Origin: Dyadobacter luteus
GTDB taxonomy: Bacteria; Bacteroidota; Bacteroidia; Cytophagales; Spirosomataceae
Direction of reading: 5' to 3'
Length of the DNA: 64,000 nt
Assembly (NCBI RefSeq): GCF_003383615.1
Contig: NZ_QNUL01000002.1
Coordinates: 124,001-188,000 of the forward strand
Shown here: piece by piece, positions 9,271 to 19,252 of the stretch
Layout: each line of letters begins with the position of its first letter
Numbering within the stretch: the stretch's first letter is position 1
Position numbers and translations under genes: made by a program
Notes under the pieces: generated by a model
The model's input: the letters and a program-made list of their open reading frames with translations, nothing else
What the model was told of the DNA's origin: nothing
The model's database searches: none

Positions 9271-10638
9271 TTATAAGAAAGAGTCTCCGAACAGCAGCGC
9301 TATTTCTGTCCCTACACCTTTTTGTGAACGAATGTTTAGCTGTATACCATGATTCATCAGGATCTTATGTGAAATAGCCATTCCAAGGCCGTTTCCATGC
9401 ACACCGGCTACGTTATTCCCGCGGTAAAACGGTTCGAATATATGTGCAAGGTCTTCTTCCGAAATTCCGATTCCCTCATCTTTGATAGTCAGACAAATGT
9501 TATTTTCTTTCTTTTCCAGCGTAAGATTCACAGGTTTTGAACAGGAAAATTTGGCAGCATTTTCGGTGAGATTGTATATGGCCATATAAAGCTGGGTTTT
9601 CACACAATCATAGGTCAGCAGATCTTCATCCTGATCCGACAATTCCCAGTGCAGGTTCACCTTTGTCTGAGGATAATCGATAGCCAGGCGATCGAGCACT
9701 TCCCAGAGAATCTCGTCAATACGCTCGGGCTGTAGCAGTTGTTTTTTGTCCTGTTCCAGGCCGGAAAGGACAAGTAAATTCTGAAGAATATTTTCGAGTC
9801 TGCCGGCATCGGACAATACGCTGCTGCTTACTTGCTGATACTCCGAAACAGGGCGGTCTTTCTGCAATAGAACTTCCAGATTTCCGACAATGGAAGCCAG
9901 CGGACTTTTCAGTTCATGGGAAGCGTGACTGATAAAATTTTTCTGAATCTGCACATTCTGATATACCTTTTCGAGCATTGCGTTAAATTCCTTGAACAGG
10001 TCTTCCAGCTCGTCTTTGGTCTCAGGGTAGGAGAGTTTATGACTGTGCCCGGTCATATCGATCTTCTTGACCTGAGTAATAATTTCCCTCACAGGCGAGT
10101 AGGCAATACGGGATAAAGTGTAGCTCAGTATCACAATCACGATCATACCAATGAGCAGCGCAATAATCAGAATCCTGATGAATTCAGCTTTTTGTGCTTT
10201 CAGTGTCGGGTTATTCGCTTTGATAATGACACTGAATGAACCCTGGTTGTCGCGGTAATAAATGGCATAGTAAAACGAATCCCCGACCTTGAAGTTGTAT
10301 TGGCTCTTGGCACGGATAGTTTTGAGTATTTTTAATGTGATATTGGTATCCGGATCGGCTTCTCCATAATGAATTTTACCCTGTTTGTCATAAAGCCGAA
10401 TCTCCTGATTGGCAGTGGCAGTCAGAAATTTCTTTTCAATTTTACGGTATTCATTGGTGCTCAGTTCATCTTCTTCCAGGTAAAAAAGAGCTGTCAATGA
10501 GGCTGTTCTGGAGAGTTCAGCAAAAAACACATTCTCCGCCGACTTTACAAAATTCAGGTAAATCAGAATAGAAGATATCGTAAATACCAACCCGAAAACC
10601 AGTGAGGAATTCAGCGTGAGTTTGTGCTGTATTTTCAT
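9271..10638 (-). CDS. Sensor histidine kinase of the metal-efflux operon
   Basis: A 455-residue HisKA/HATPase kinase of CusS/CzcS layout. It has an N-terminal TM helix (about 12-30), a periplasmic sensor (about 31-150), a second TM helix (about 152-174), a HAMP linker, an H-box with SHASHELKSPL near 240, an N-box NLTENAAKFS, a G1 box DEGIGISEED and a G2 region GNGLGMAI. It should phosphorylate the response regulator, whose stop codon overlaps its start by 4 nt. Operon position points to sensing a metal in the periplasm. Confidence 0.93.
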   Translation of the reverse strand: MKIQHKLTLNSSLVFGLVFTISSILIYLNFVKSAENVFFAELSRTASLTALFYLEEDELSTNEYRKIEKKFLTATANQEIRLYDKQGKIHYGEADPDTNITLKILKTIRAKSQYNFKVGDSFYYAIYYRDNQGSFSVIIKANNPTLKAQKAEFIRILIIALLIGMIVIVILSYTLSRIAYSPVREIITQVKKIDMTGHSHKLSYPETKDELEDLFKEFNAMLEKVYQNVQIQKNFISHASHELKSPLASIVGNLEVLLQKDRPVSEYQQVSSSVLSDAGRLENILQNLLVLSGLEQDKKQLLQPERIDEILWEVLDRLAIDYPQTKVNLHWELSDQDEDLLTYDCVKTQLYMAIYNLTENAAKFSCSKPVNLTLEKKENNICLTIKDEGIGISEEDLAHIFEPFYRGNNVAGVHGNGLGMAISHKILMNHGIQLNIRSQKGVGTEIALLFGDSFL

Positions 10639-11315
10639 GGATTATCAGAAATCATATAACCCCTTCCTTTCAAAGTCCTGATCAGTTTTTGATCAAAATC
10701 ATTGTCAATTTTATTTCTCAGATAAGAAATGTAGACGTCCACAACATTGGTATAGGTATCCATGTTCGTGTTCCAGACAGAGCTCAGTATCTGCGTGCGT
10801 GTAATGATCCGGTTTTTGTTTTCAAGAAAGAAGACCAGCAATTTGAATTCTTTGGCAGATAACTGAATAGGCCGGCCGGCACGCTCCACCAGACTTGAAT
10901 CCATGTTGACTTCCAGATCGCCACATTTGAGCACCTGGTCTCTTGAATAATGCAGCTCGTATCTGCGTCTGAGCGCTTTGATACGGGAAAGCAGTTCAGG
11001 GAAATGGAAAGGCTTTACCAGATAATCGTCTGCTCCAAGGTCCAGCGCTTTGATCTTGTCTTCGGCCTCGCCCAATGCACTGAGCATCAGCATGGGTGTG
11101 TCCAGTTTTTTATACCGAATCAGTTGTGCGAGTTGTAATCCGTCCATGTCAGGAAGCATCACATCCAGGATAAATAAATCCCAGGATTCGGCTAGTATCT
11201 TGTCGCGCGCCTCATACCCATTACCGGCAAGCTCAGCCTGATAGCCGGCTTCTGATAATCCTTTCAGTAAAAAACTGCTGATGCGGACGTCATCTTCTAC
11301 AACTAATATTTTCAT
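10635..11315 (-). CDS. OmpR-family response regulator of the metal-efflux operon
   Basis: A 226-residue regulator. The receiver domain (about 1-115) has acidic pocket DD at 8-9, phospho-acceptor Asp in LDVMLPDMDG near 51, and Lys in LVKPFHF near 101. The winged-helix DNA-binding domain occupies about 130-224 (RTQILSSVW, then VVDVYISYLRNKI). It is transcribed first in the operon and overlaps the kinase by 4 nt. It probably activates the downstream efflux genes in response to metal. Confidence 0.93.
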   Translation of the reverse strand: MKILVVEDDVRISSFLLKGLSEAGYQAELAGNGYEARDKILAESWDLFILDVMLPDMDGLQLAQLIRYKKLDTPMLMLSALGEAEDKIKALDLGADDYLVKPFHFPELLSRIKALRRRYELHYSRDQVLKCGDLEVNMDSSLVERAGRPIQLSAKEFKLLVFFLENKNRIITRTQILSSVWNTNMDTYTNVVDVYISYLRNKIDNDFDQKLIRTLKGRGYMISDNP

Positions 11316-11575
11316 ACGTTTTTGCCTTGCTGCTTTCAGCTTTGGTATTCCGCAAATATTGTAAAATGTTTTGAGTCGCCGGATATCAGGGAATTTTTAG
11401 CGCTTGTAATCCATTAAAATGGTATAAATATTTAATTAAAAATAAGCGTGGTAGCTGGAGCAGAGATTTACTTGAAATGTACTAAGTACCCTTTTGAGTG
11501 GGTATTTAAGTAAAAAATGCCTGCTAAACATAGCTTATAATTTTCTAATTTTAGTGCAGACGATATATCGCTCCT

Positions 11576-13177
11576 ATGGTTCATCAAAATTTGTTACTGA
11601 TTCTGGCGCTGTTTTTTGCAATGGCGCTTCTTTATTTATTGAGTCAGAGATTGAAGATTTCTTATCCTATCCTGCTTGTAATCGGAGGGTTAGGCATTTC
11701 TTTTATACCCGCAGTACCCGACATCAATATCAATCCGGAAATTGTATTCCTGATCTTTCTGCCCCCTTTACTTTTTGAGGCTGCATGGTACACTTCCTGG
11801 AACAGTTTCTGGAAATGGAAAAGATCCATTCTTTCTCTGGGTTTCGGACTCACTTTTTTTACATCGTTGGCGATTGCTTACTTTTCAGTTAGTCTGATAC
11901 CAGATTTTACCTTAGCGCTTGGTTTTCTTTTAGGCGGAATCATTTCTCCTCCTGATGCCGTGGCGGCCACTTCGGTTTTAAAAGGAATGAATATGCCCAG
12001 AAGGGGAACGACGATTCTGGAAGGGGAGAGCCTTGTGAATGATGCTGCTTCACTTACTGTTTTCCGTTTCGCTCTTGCTGCTATTCTTACCGGTCAGTTT
12101 GTATTGCAGAAGGCCGCGTCCGATTTTCTTGTTCTATCCTTTATGGGAGTGGTTGTGGGTGTGGCAATCGGGCATGTTTTATATTTTATTCTGCGTTTTC
12201 TGGCTAAATCGTCCAGTATTACAACCCCTATTACGCTCATTGCTCCGTACCTGATGTACCTGGTGGCGGAAGAGTTTCACTGGTCGGGTGTACTGGCTGT
12301 GGTCAGTGGCGGGCTTTTTCTGTCTTTCCGATCAAAGGATTACCTCAACTACCACACACGTATACAGACTAAGGAGGTATGGGAAACAGTGGGTTTTCTG
12401 TTGAATGGATTTGTATTTATACTGATAGGGTTGGAACTACCCGTGATTGTAAAAGGGCTTGGAGACTACTCACGCGAAGAGGCCATTGAATATGCACTGA
12501 TGATCAGTGTGATTGTGATCGTGATCCGGGTGATCATGGTGTACCTGTCTACGTATGTACCAAGATTACTATTCCCGATGATTCGCCGAAGAGAAAAAAG
12601 TCCGGGCCTGAAATTACCCTTTATTATAGGTTGGGCCGGTATGAGAGGAGTAGTGTCGCTGGCATCTGCACTGGCCATACCGCTCACACTAAATAATGGA
12701 GAGGCCTTTCCGCACCGGAACCTGATCCTGTTTATCACTTTTGTCGTGATTTTGATTACCCTTGTTTTTCAGGGGCTTACCCTGCCAATTTTCCTCAGAT
12801 GGTTAAAGGTGGAAGAAGTGGACGATATTCAACCAGCCGATGAGCAGATTGAAGCGATCAGATTGCAGCTTGCCAAGGAGTCGGTGGTATACATGGATCG
12901 CCACTACTCAAAGGAAATGGCTGATTACGAAACCATATCCAGGATTAAAGAGCAGCTTTTGAGAAGTATCAATGCTACCGAAAAAGCTGCCGTTGAGGAT
13001 AAAAAAGCAGCGCTGGGATCGGTGCGGCAATTGTATCGGGAAATTATGCTGGAACTTGTTGAGCACCGCAGAGAAGGGCTTTTCAGAATGGCACTCGACA
13101 AAAAATATGAGGACAGTATTATCCGCAACATGGAGCATAATCTGGATCTGGAAGAGGCCAGATTAAGAAAAAATTAG
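11576..13177 (+). CDS. Na+/H+ antiporter, CPA1 (NhaP/YjcE) family
   Basis: A 533-residue transporter with about 12 membrane helices in residues 1-410 and a cytosolic helical tail rich in charged residues. The characteristic FLPPLLFEAAW segment is near 58-68, a Pro-Asp pair in ISPPDAVAAT is at about 124-133, and the catalytic-type ND in EGESLVNDAA is near 148-157, as in the CPA1 family. It exchanges cytosolic Na+ (or K+) for protons in pH and salt homeostasis. It is divergent from the metal regulator, sharing a 260-bp AT-rich intergenic region. Confidence 0.9.
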   Translation: MVHQNLLLILALFFAMALLYLLSQRLKISYPILLVIGGLGISFIPAVPDININPEIVFLIFLPPLLFEAAWYTSWNSFWKWKRSILSLGFGLTFFTSLAIAYFSVSLIPDFTLALGFLLGGIISPPDAVAATSVLKGMNMPRRGTTILEGESLVNDAASLTVFRFALAAILTGQFVLQKAASDFLVLSFMGVVVGVAIGHVLYFILRFLAKSSSITTPITLIAPYLMYLVAEEFHWSGVLAVVSGGLFLSFRSKDYLNYHTRIQTKEVWETVGFLLNGFVFILIGLELPVIVKGLGDYSREEAIEYALMISVIVIVIRVIMVYLSTYVPRLLFPMIRRREKSPGLKLPFIIGWAGMRGVVSLASALAIPLTLNNGEAFPHRNLILFITFVVILITLVFQGLTLPIFLRWLKVEEVDDIQPADEQIEAIRLQLAKESVVYMDRHYSKEMADYETISRIKEQLLRSINATEKAAVEDKKAALGSVRQLYREIMLELVEHRREGLFRMALDKKYEDSIIRNMEHNLDLEEARLRKN

Positions 13178-13278
13178 AGAATATTTCCCTGTAACGTAAA
13201 AGACTGCAACAGAGACTGAAAGCGAGGCGTATTGAGATTAAGTCCAACTTTCACTTTCAGGCATTTTTTAGCAGGGTT

Positions 13279-15015
13279 ATGGGGAAATCTCTATTGTTTT
13301 TTTGCTTGTCTATTTTTCTGTCAGCTTCTGTATCGGCACAGGTTGACTGTAGTAATATTGGTTTCGAGCTGGGCAATACCAATGGCTGGACGCTGAGCTA
13401 CGGAACGGTGACAGATGCCAACAGTAAAGTGGTGTTTCAGGCAGAGACGAATGGTACCAGGGAAAATGAGCACATGATCACCAGCTCAGGTAATGATCCC
13501 AAAATACCTTCCATAAGCATGGTCGCACCCGGTAGCTCGCATTCCATAAGATTAGGCAATACTACAACAGGAACCCATTTTTCAAGATTAAAGACGCAGT
13601 ATACCGTAACGGCGGACAATACGCTCTTTCAATACCAGTTTGCAGTTCTTCTACAGAACACTTCGGGAACCGGCAACCAGAATCATGAATCGTATCAGAA
13701 ACCCGGTTTTAATCTGGCGATTCTGGATAGTAATGGCGATGAGCTGGCCTGTAACCATTACGACATACAATTACAGGGAACCAACACGGTCAACGGATTT
13801 CTCTCATCCGGCGATATTCAGTATCGTCCCTGGACCACCGGTGCTATTGATCTTCGCAATTATGTGGGTAAAACCATTACCATAGTCGTTACTGCTCATG
13901 GCTGCACGCAGCGGGGGCATTTTGGTTATGCTTACTTTGATGCCCAATGTCTGAAATCTGAAATTACTCCGGTTTCTGCCTGTCCTGATTCAGATGGTTA
14001 TATGACACTCAAAGCACCGGATGGTTTTGGCAGTTACCGCTGGAACAATGGTGCCACGACTTCTCAGATCAGCGTAAAGGCAAACCTGGGAGATCAATAC
14101 AATGTAAGTATGGTACCACTGGCAAGTCTGGATGAATCGTGTGCTTTACAACTAGATTATACGATTCAGTATAAAAAGCAGGAAAGTAAGTTGGAAAGGA
14201 CCATTTGTGAAGGAGATGAGGTAGCGGTTGGGGACACCGTATACCGTACGTCGGGTATTTTTGTAAGAAATATTCTACATTCTACCGTGTGTGACAGCAC
14301 TGTTACACTGAATCTTACCGTGAATCCGGTGCCTGTTTTTACTCAGGACCTGACAATCTGTGAAGGAGAACAGGTGACCGTAGGAGATACTGCATACGCT
14401 ACTACAGGCACTTTCGTCCGTGCCATACCTTTGCCTACGGGCTGCGACAGTACGGTCACTACAAATCTTGTTGTCAAAGATTTTCTTCTTTCCTACACGC
14501 CGTCTTACCAGATCACAGAGGGTGATAGTGTACTGATTTTTACAAAGGCGGATCCTGAAGGAGATTACGAATATTTATGGCAATCTGCATCAACAGTCTC
14601 CTGTAAGGATTGCAGTGAAATGTGGGTCAAGCCTGCTTCTTCAGCCGTCTATAACATTTCAGTCTCAGACCAGGATCATGTCTGCAGCCGTGCGGGAAAA
14701 GTGAGTATTTCTGTAAAACCCTGTGGTATCAGTATTCCGGATGCTTTCACACCCGGAACAGATGCGCACAACAATGTCTTCTATGTCTTTGGTGCTTCCT
14801 GTGTGAAGCAGGTGCGTGAAATGTGGATATATAACCGCTGGGGCCAGGTGGTATTTCATAACCAGCATTTTGCGGCCTCCGATCCGCAGCAAGGCTGGAC
14901 AGGCAAATTTCAGAACGCCGACAGCGTTGCGGGTATTTATCCTTACAAAATTCAGGTTGAACTGAAAACAGGAGAACTGCGGAACTATACCGGACAGGTA
15001 AATTTATTACGCTAA
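13279..15015 (+). CDS. Secreted protein with T9SS gliding-motility C-terminal sorting domain
   Basis: A 578-residue secreted protein with a signal peptide at 1-20. After a beta-rich N-terminal domain (about 25-215) come repeated 55-residue units starting RTICEGDEV and LTICEGEQV (about 310 and 367), typical of large Bacteroidota surface proteins. The C-terminal 90 residues (ISIPDAFTPGTDAHNN, then WIYNRWGQVVF) match the type B gliding-motility C-terminal domain used for export and surface attachment by the type IX secretion system. Function is probably cell-surface adhesion or matrix. It ends 3 nt from the convergent ABC transporter gene. Confidence 0.87.
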   Translation: MGKSLLFFCLSIFLSASVSAQVDCSNIGFELGNTNGWTLSYGTVTDANSKVVFQAETNGTRENEHMITSSGNDPKIPSISMVAPGSSHSIRLGNTTTGTHFSRLKTQYTVTADNTLFQYQFAVLLQNTSGTGNQNHESYQKPGFNLAILDSNGDELACNHYDIQLQGTNTVNGFLSSGDIQYRPWTTGAIDLRNYVGKTITIVVTAHGCTQRGHFGYAYFDAQCLKSEITPVSACPDSDGYMTLKAPDGFGSYRWNNGATTSQISVKANLGDQYNVSMVPLASLDESCALQLDYTIQYKKQESKLERTICEGDEVAVGDTVYRTSGIFVRNILHSTVCDSTVTLNLTVNPVPVFTQDLTICEGEQVTVGDTAYATTGTFVRAIPLPTGCDSTVTTNLVVKDFLLSYTPSYQITEGDSVLIFTKADPEGDYEYLWQSASTVSCKDCSEMWVKPASSAVYNISVSDQDHVCSRAGKVSISVKPCGISIPDAFTPGTDAHNNVFYVFGASCVKQVREMWIYNRWGQVVFHNQHFAASDPQQGWTGKFQNADSVAGIYPYKIQVELKTGELRNYTGQVNLLR

Positions 15016-15017
15016 CC

Positions 15018-16787
15018 CTATTGGTGCAGGTTTTCCTGATGTTTCCATAACTCTCTGAACACCGGACTTTGTTCTTTAAGATAAATGAAAGTGCCTTCGT
15101 CAACGATCTTGCCGTCTTTAAGCACATATACATAATCGAACTTGGTCAACAGGTGTAAACGGTGTAGCGTGGATACAACGGCTTTGCTGCGGAACTGGGA
15201 AAACATCCGGTCATAGATCAGCGATTCCGTCTTCGGGTCCACACTGCTGGTCGGCTCATCAAGTAATACAATGTCGCTCGAACGTGCCGCCAGAATCCCA
15301 CGCGCCAGCGCCAGGCGTTGTTTCTGCCCTCCCGAAAGATTAACGCCCTTTTCCTGAATATTGGAATCCAGGTGGTTGGGGAGTTTGTCGAGCACATCGG
15401 CAAAATGAGCGGTTTGGCATACTTCCATAATTTCATCTTTTGAAAAAGGAAGTCCGAGGGTAATGTTGTATTCAATGGTGTTTTCGAAAATTTCAGGATC
15501 CTGAGGAAATAAAGTGACTGTATCGGCCAGTGTGCCCATCGATGCTTTGAGCTGGCTGTCAACTTCTACTTTTACCTGATCTTCCGGCTGGTATAAACCC
15601 CTTAGCACAGCGAGAAGAGTACTTTTGCCGCTTCCGCTTTCACCGATCAGGGCCAGCTTTTCCCCGCGCCGGATCCGTATCTGAAGATCGTGCAGACTAT
15701 GAGACAATTTTTGCTCTGAATAGTTTTCTTCGTGCGCAAAACTCAGATGGCTGATCTGAATTTCCTTCCAGTCAGAAGGAAGCGGAACGGTTGCCTCGGG
15801 AATATGCTGATGGGTGTACGCTTCACCAATGCTGCGGGCTGTCTGTACTTCGGTATTGTAGCGGATGATCTCGGTATACTGCCAGGCCACATCCTGAAAC
15901 ACGCTCGTGAACTGGTTGACATAACCCAGCAGCGTAACCAATCCGCCTACCAGAAAAACCTGTCCGGGTGTGTAATTCTGATAGACATATCCGAGGGTGA
16001 CGACGATGTAAATGATTGAAATAAAAATACTGGCTACAAACCATTTCCATTCATTGATTACGACTGTCTTTCTGAAGGGAGGAAATACATCGGCTACTTT
16101 TTGCATCAGTCCGGCTTTCATCCTTTTTTCCAGACGCAGGGTAATCACGGTAATGATGTTTGAAAGACTATCGAATAAAGTCGAAGATACAACGTGCTCT
16201 CTTTCATTGGTTTCGTCGAGTGTTTTGATAAAAGGCTTATCGAACAGAAAAATCACGCGCATGGTAATGATACCGATCAAAATACCGATACCGCCGTATA
16301 AGGGCGAGAACCATACAATGGCAACGAATGAGAATATAAATTTGGCAAAGGCATGCAGGAACATAAAGCCGTTCTGAAAGAAGTCACGCAGGGCTTCATA
16401 AGCTTTTCTGATCCTGTTGATCGTAGAGCCGCTGTGGTGATCCTGATGCCATTTTGTAGGCAGATGTAGCGCCTGATGGTACATTTCATCCAGGAAATTT
16501 CTGCTCAGGTCAAAAGCCAGTTTTCTTTCAAGGACTCTTGCAGGGCCGTGAAATACCCATTCCCCGAGTGTCAGACTGATGTATCCGGCGGCGAAGAGCA
16601 GGACATTATCTGGAATATCATTAGGCTCGCTTTGGATAGACTGAATAAACCAGCCCAGCAACAAAGGATGCATCGCCAGCACAATATTGGCCAGAATGAA
16701 CATGCCATAAACAAGTAAGTACTGTTTGCGCTGGCTGCGTGCGTAGCGCCAGGCGGTGGCAAGTAACGAGATATAGGGATTTTGCAT
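15018..16787 (-). CDS. ABC transporter, fused permease and ATPase
   Basis: A half-transporter of about 589 residues if the ATG at 16787 (MQNPYIS) is used. The reading frame extends 21 codons further upstream, but that extension is polar and basic without homology. Six membrane helices occupy about residues 20-300. The nucleotide-binding domain has Walker A GESGSGKST, signature LSGGQKQRLA, Walker B DIVLLDEPTS and the H-loop STLHRLH. It probably works as a homodimer exporting lipid or drug; no substrate can be inferred. It stands alone and convergent to the T9SS protein. Confidence 0.87.
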   Translation of the reverse strand: MQNPYISLLATAWRYARSQRKQYLLVYGMFILANIVLAMHPLLLGWFIQSIQSEPNDIPDNVLLFAAGYISLTLGEWVFHGPARVLERKLAFDLSRNFLDEMYHQALHLPTKWHQDHHSGSTINRIRKAYEALRDFFQNGFMFLHAFAKFIFSFVAIVWFSPLYGGIGILIGIITMRVIFLFDKPFIKTLDETNEREHVVSSTLFDSLSNIITVITLRLEKRMKAGLMQKVADVFPPFRKTVVINEWKWFVASIFISIIYIVVTLGYVYQNYTPGQVFLVGGLVTLLGYVNQFTSVFQDVAWQYTEIIRYNTEVQTARSIGEAYTHQHIPEATVPLPSDWKEIQISHLSFAHEENYSEQKLSHSLHDLQIRIRRGEKLALIGESGSGKSTLLAVLRGLYQPEDQVKVEVDSQLKASMGTLADTVTLFPQDPEIFENTIEYNITLGLPFSKDEIMEVCQTAHFADVLDKLPNHLDSNIQEKGVNLSGGQKQRLALARGILAARSSDIVLLDEPTSSVDPKTESLIYDRMFSQFRSKAVVSTLHRLHLLTKFDYVYVLKDGKIVDEGTFIYLKEQSPVFRELWKHQENLHQ

Positions 16788-16952
16788 GGATATGATTTCT
16801 GCCCGCAAAGATATAAAAACGTGCAGGCTGATGCATAAACACCGCTTCACGCTTAACAGTTTGATCTTATAGGTGAATAAGTAGTTTTTATAACTTCACT
16901 TGCTTTAAATTAAATCATATCTGCTTTGACTTTTACCTAAATCTGTTTTACT

Positions 16953-17594
16953 ATGAGACGTTTAGTACATGCTTTGAGTCTGCTTGGATTAGTAATTTTG
17001 ATGAATGCCGGAAACGCAGCAGCTCAGGACGGCTGGGTTTCTATTTTTAATGGCCAGAATCTGGATGGCTGGAAAGTAGGGGCCAATGCATCTTCATTTT
17101 CGATTGTAGATGGAGCGATTCAGGTCGCTGGGCCACGTGCACATCTTTTCTATGAAGGTCCTGTGAAAAATCACATGTTCAAGAACTTTGAGTTCAAAGC
17201 AAAGGTAATGACGCGTCCCGGCTCGAATTCCGGTATTTTTATACACACCATTTTTCAGGAAGATGGCTGGCCTTCGCAAGGCTATGAGGTGCAGGTGAAT
17301 AACTCACACACCGACTGGAAAAGAACCGGAAGTTTGTATGATGTAGTGGATGTGAAAGAAACTTACGTGAAAGACAATGAGTGGTATACTGAGTATATCA
17401 AAGTAGAAGGCAAGCACATCACCATCATGATCAACGACAAGGTGGTAGTGGATTACGAAGAAAGTGACGCAGACAAACGCTCTGTGAATGGCAAAGGAAA
17501 AATACTCGGTAGCGGCACGTTTGCATTGCAGGCGCATGATCCTAAAAGCGTAGTTTTGTATAAGGACATTATGGTACGACCTCTGACTGAGTAA
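16953..17594 (+). CDS. DUF1080 (3-keto-disaccharide hydrolase-like) secreted protein
   Basis: A 213-residue exported protein with a signal peptide at 1-24. It has the DUF1080 concanavalin-like beta-sandwich signature: WVSIFNGQNLDGW at 28-40, FEFKAKVMTRPGSNSGIFI and GYEVQVNN with a downstream GTFALQAHDP. The family includes 3-keto-glycoside hydrolases and sugar-binding proteins involved in glycoside breakdown in Bacteroidota. Length is standard for a single-domain member. The next gene starts 23 nt later on the same strand. Confidence 0.88.
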   Translation: MRRLVHALSLLGLVILMNAGNAAAQDGWVSIFNGQNLDGWKVGANASSFSIVDGAIQVAGPRAHLFYEGPVKNHMFKNFEFKAKVMTRPGSNSGIFIHTIFQEDGWPSQGYEVQVNNSHTDWKRTGSLYDVVDVKETYVKDNEWYTEYIKVEGKHITIMINDKVVVDYEESDADKRSVNGKGKILGSGTFALQAHDPKSVVLYKDIMVRPLTE

Positions 17595-17617
17595 TACCAG
17601 TTATAGCAAAACAGGCA

Positions 17618-18091
17618 TTGGAAGAATTTGTAAACTTTGAAACCAGAATAGACCGCTTCGATGGAAAAGCCGGGAGTTATTATATCCCGGTTCCGGATGA
17701 AGTGGCGGCCATTTTTGTGACGGGCCGTAAACCTGAACGTGTTCGCTGCGTGCTGAACGGGACAGTTGAGTTTCAATGTGCGATTCGTCCGATATCGGGT
17801 GCCGGTTTTTATATCAATGTTGCCACGCAGATCAGAAATCAGGCGCGGGTGGTATTGGGGCAAACGGTGAAGGCCGCTGTAAAAAAAGATGACAGCGTAT
17901 ACGGAAGGGATATGCCCGAGGAGCTTGGAGAACTGTTGAGCCAGGATGAGCAGGGGAATACACTTTTTCATGAAATCCTACCCAGCAAACAGCGCGGTAT
18001 CATACACTATATCGCTTCTGCCAAATCTGTACAGGTGCGCGTAGATAGGGCCATCATGATGATCAACAGGCTGAAACGGGGCGAGATTTAA
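17618..18091 (+). CDS. DUF1905/YdeI-type protein
   Basis: A 157-residue cytosolic protein. Residues 1-80 match the DUF1905 barrel (FETRIDRFDGKAGSYYIPVP, then GRKPERVRCVLNG) and residues 95-155 resemble the YdeI/OmpD-associated C-terminal helical domain, with PEELGELL and an HYIASAKS segment. The start is probably TTG at 17618, since no ATG is available in the homologous part. Its biochemical role is not known. The YdeI family has been linked to envelope stress and peptide resistance in other bacteria, but that cannot be assumed here. Possibly cotranscribed with the DUF1080 gene. Confidence 0.75.
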   Translation: MEEFVNFETRIDRFDGKAGSYYIPVPDEVAAIFVTGRKPERVRCVLNGTVEFQCAIRPISGAGFYINVATQIRNQARVVLGQTVKAAVKKDDSVYGRDMPEELGELLSQDEQGNTLFHEILPSKQRGIIHYIASAKSVQVRVDRAIMMINRLKRGEI

Positions 18092-18098
18092 GAAGTTA

Positions 18099-19028
18099 TT
18101 ACAATAAGTGTGCAGAGGCGCTCATTGCGCGGTACTGGGATGGAGATATGCCTTCCAGTTTTTTAAATTGCCTTCCGAAATAATTCAGATCTGAAAAACC
18201 GAGCTGATAGCAGACGTCAGAAATACTGGATTTAGACTCGCTGAGCAGTTGTTTCGCTTTTTTGATTTTCTCTTTCAGAATAAAATCCAGCGGGCTCAGG
18301 TTGAACTCTCTTTTAAATGCACGGTAAAAAGAAGTGCGGCTCATGCACGCTTTTTCACTCAGATCGTCCACCTGTATTTTCTCGCTGATGTTGGTTCTGA
18401 TATAGCTGATCACGTAAGACAGCGGATTGTCCTGACCGGCATTCGGATCACTGGCCAGTGACAGGTTTTGGGTTTGTATAATATGTACCACCAGTTCCTG
18501 AAGCGTCAGGTCGGCCAGAATATCTTTACCCAAAGAATTGCCCGAGCAGATCCTGATCAGTTTGTTCAGGCTTTGAGCCATATCTAAATTGTTCAAAAAA
18601 TGGTATTCGTTGTGGCTTAGTGCCCAGTGCTGGTCTTTTCCAGACAATGGGTACTGCTCATTGAGCCGGTCTACGATGGATTGAATCTTGACATGGTCCA
18701 GCGCAAGTGCAATACATTGTGTAGGATTGTTTTCTGATGCTTCCGGGAAATCGATCTTCATCGTCACGTTCGCCGGCACCAGCACTGTCTCACCAGGCAG
18801 GTAGTCGAAGCCGGGCTGGTCAAACAAATGCATCACCTTTTTGCCTCTGAGCATACTTGTCACCACAAAATCTGAAAAGGTAAGTGGTACCAGGGCGGAA
18901 GCCTGCAGGGTTTCGAAGACATTGAGCTCGCAGTTTTCCAAAGTGAATGCCCTTCGGTTCTCCACCAGCGTTTTCATCGATTTCTCCTCCGAGATAGCAA
19001 TCTGGTTCAGCTTATATCCTGTTGACAT
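18099..19028 (-). CDS. AraC-family transcriptional regulator
   Basis: A 309-residue regulator. The N-terminal half (about 20-190) resembles the AraC-binding-domain-like sensor found next to aldehyde dehydrogenases. The C-terminal pair of helix-turn-helix motifs spans about 205-305, with KACMSRTSFYRAFKREF and CYQLGFSDLNYFGRQFKKLE. It is divergent from the aldehyde dehydrogenase across 224 bp, the usual arrangement for control of the dehydrogenase and DUF779 genes by an aldehyde or alcohol signal. Confidence 0.9.
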   Translation of the reverse strand: MSTGYKLNQIAISEEKSMKTLVENRRAFTLENCELNVFETLQASALVPLTFSDFVVTSMLRGKKVMHLFDQPGFDYLPGETVLVPANVTMKIDFPEASENNPTQCIALALDHVKIQSIVDRLNEQYPLSGKDQHWALSHNEYHFLNNLDMAQSLNKLIRICSGNSLGKDILADLTLQELVVHIIQTQNLSLASDPNAGQDNPLSYVISYIRTNISEKIQVDDLSEKACMSRTSFYRAFKREFNLSPLDFILKEKIKKAKQLLSESKSSISDVCYQLGFSDLNYFGRQFKKLEGISPSQYRAMSASAHLL

Positions 19029-19210
19029 GAAAGTACCGGGTTAAAGTTTTTCGTTTTATGATCTCTGTAAAAAATTGGCTTTCAGAGCATGATTTGTTCA
19101 GTTCAGGGAAGTTAGGGGATAAATGCATAAATGTAAATATTTTTCTAAATAATGAGATAATTATGCTACAATCTGGAACGATTGTGCCATTCAATAACGC
19201 TTGATACGGA

Positions 19211-19218
19211 TAGATTTG
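19211..19218 (+). promoter_or_regulatory. Bacteroidota-type -7 box upstream of aldehyde dehydrogenase
   Basis: TAGATTTG matches the Bacteroidota -7 consensus TAnnTTTG exactly, 35 nt before the ATG. It is bracketed by the short inverted repeat GATAC/GTATC, a possible regulator half-site pair. No good -33 TTTG is seen, consistent with activator dependence on the AraC protein. Confidence 0.4.
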
Positions 19219-19252
19219 TATCAATAATTCATTTAAAAATACTTTTTTAATT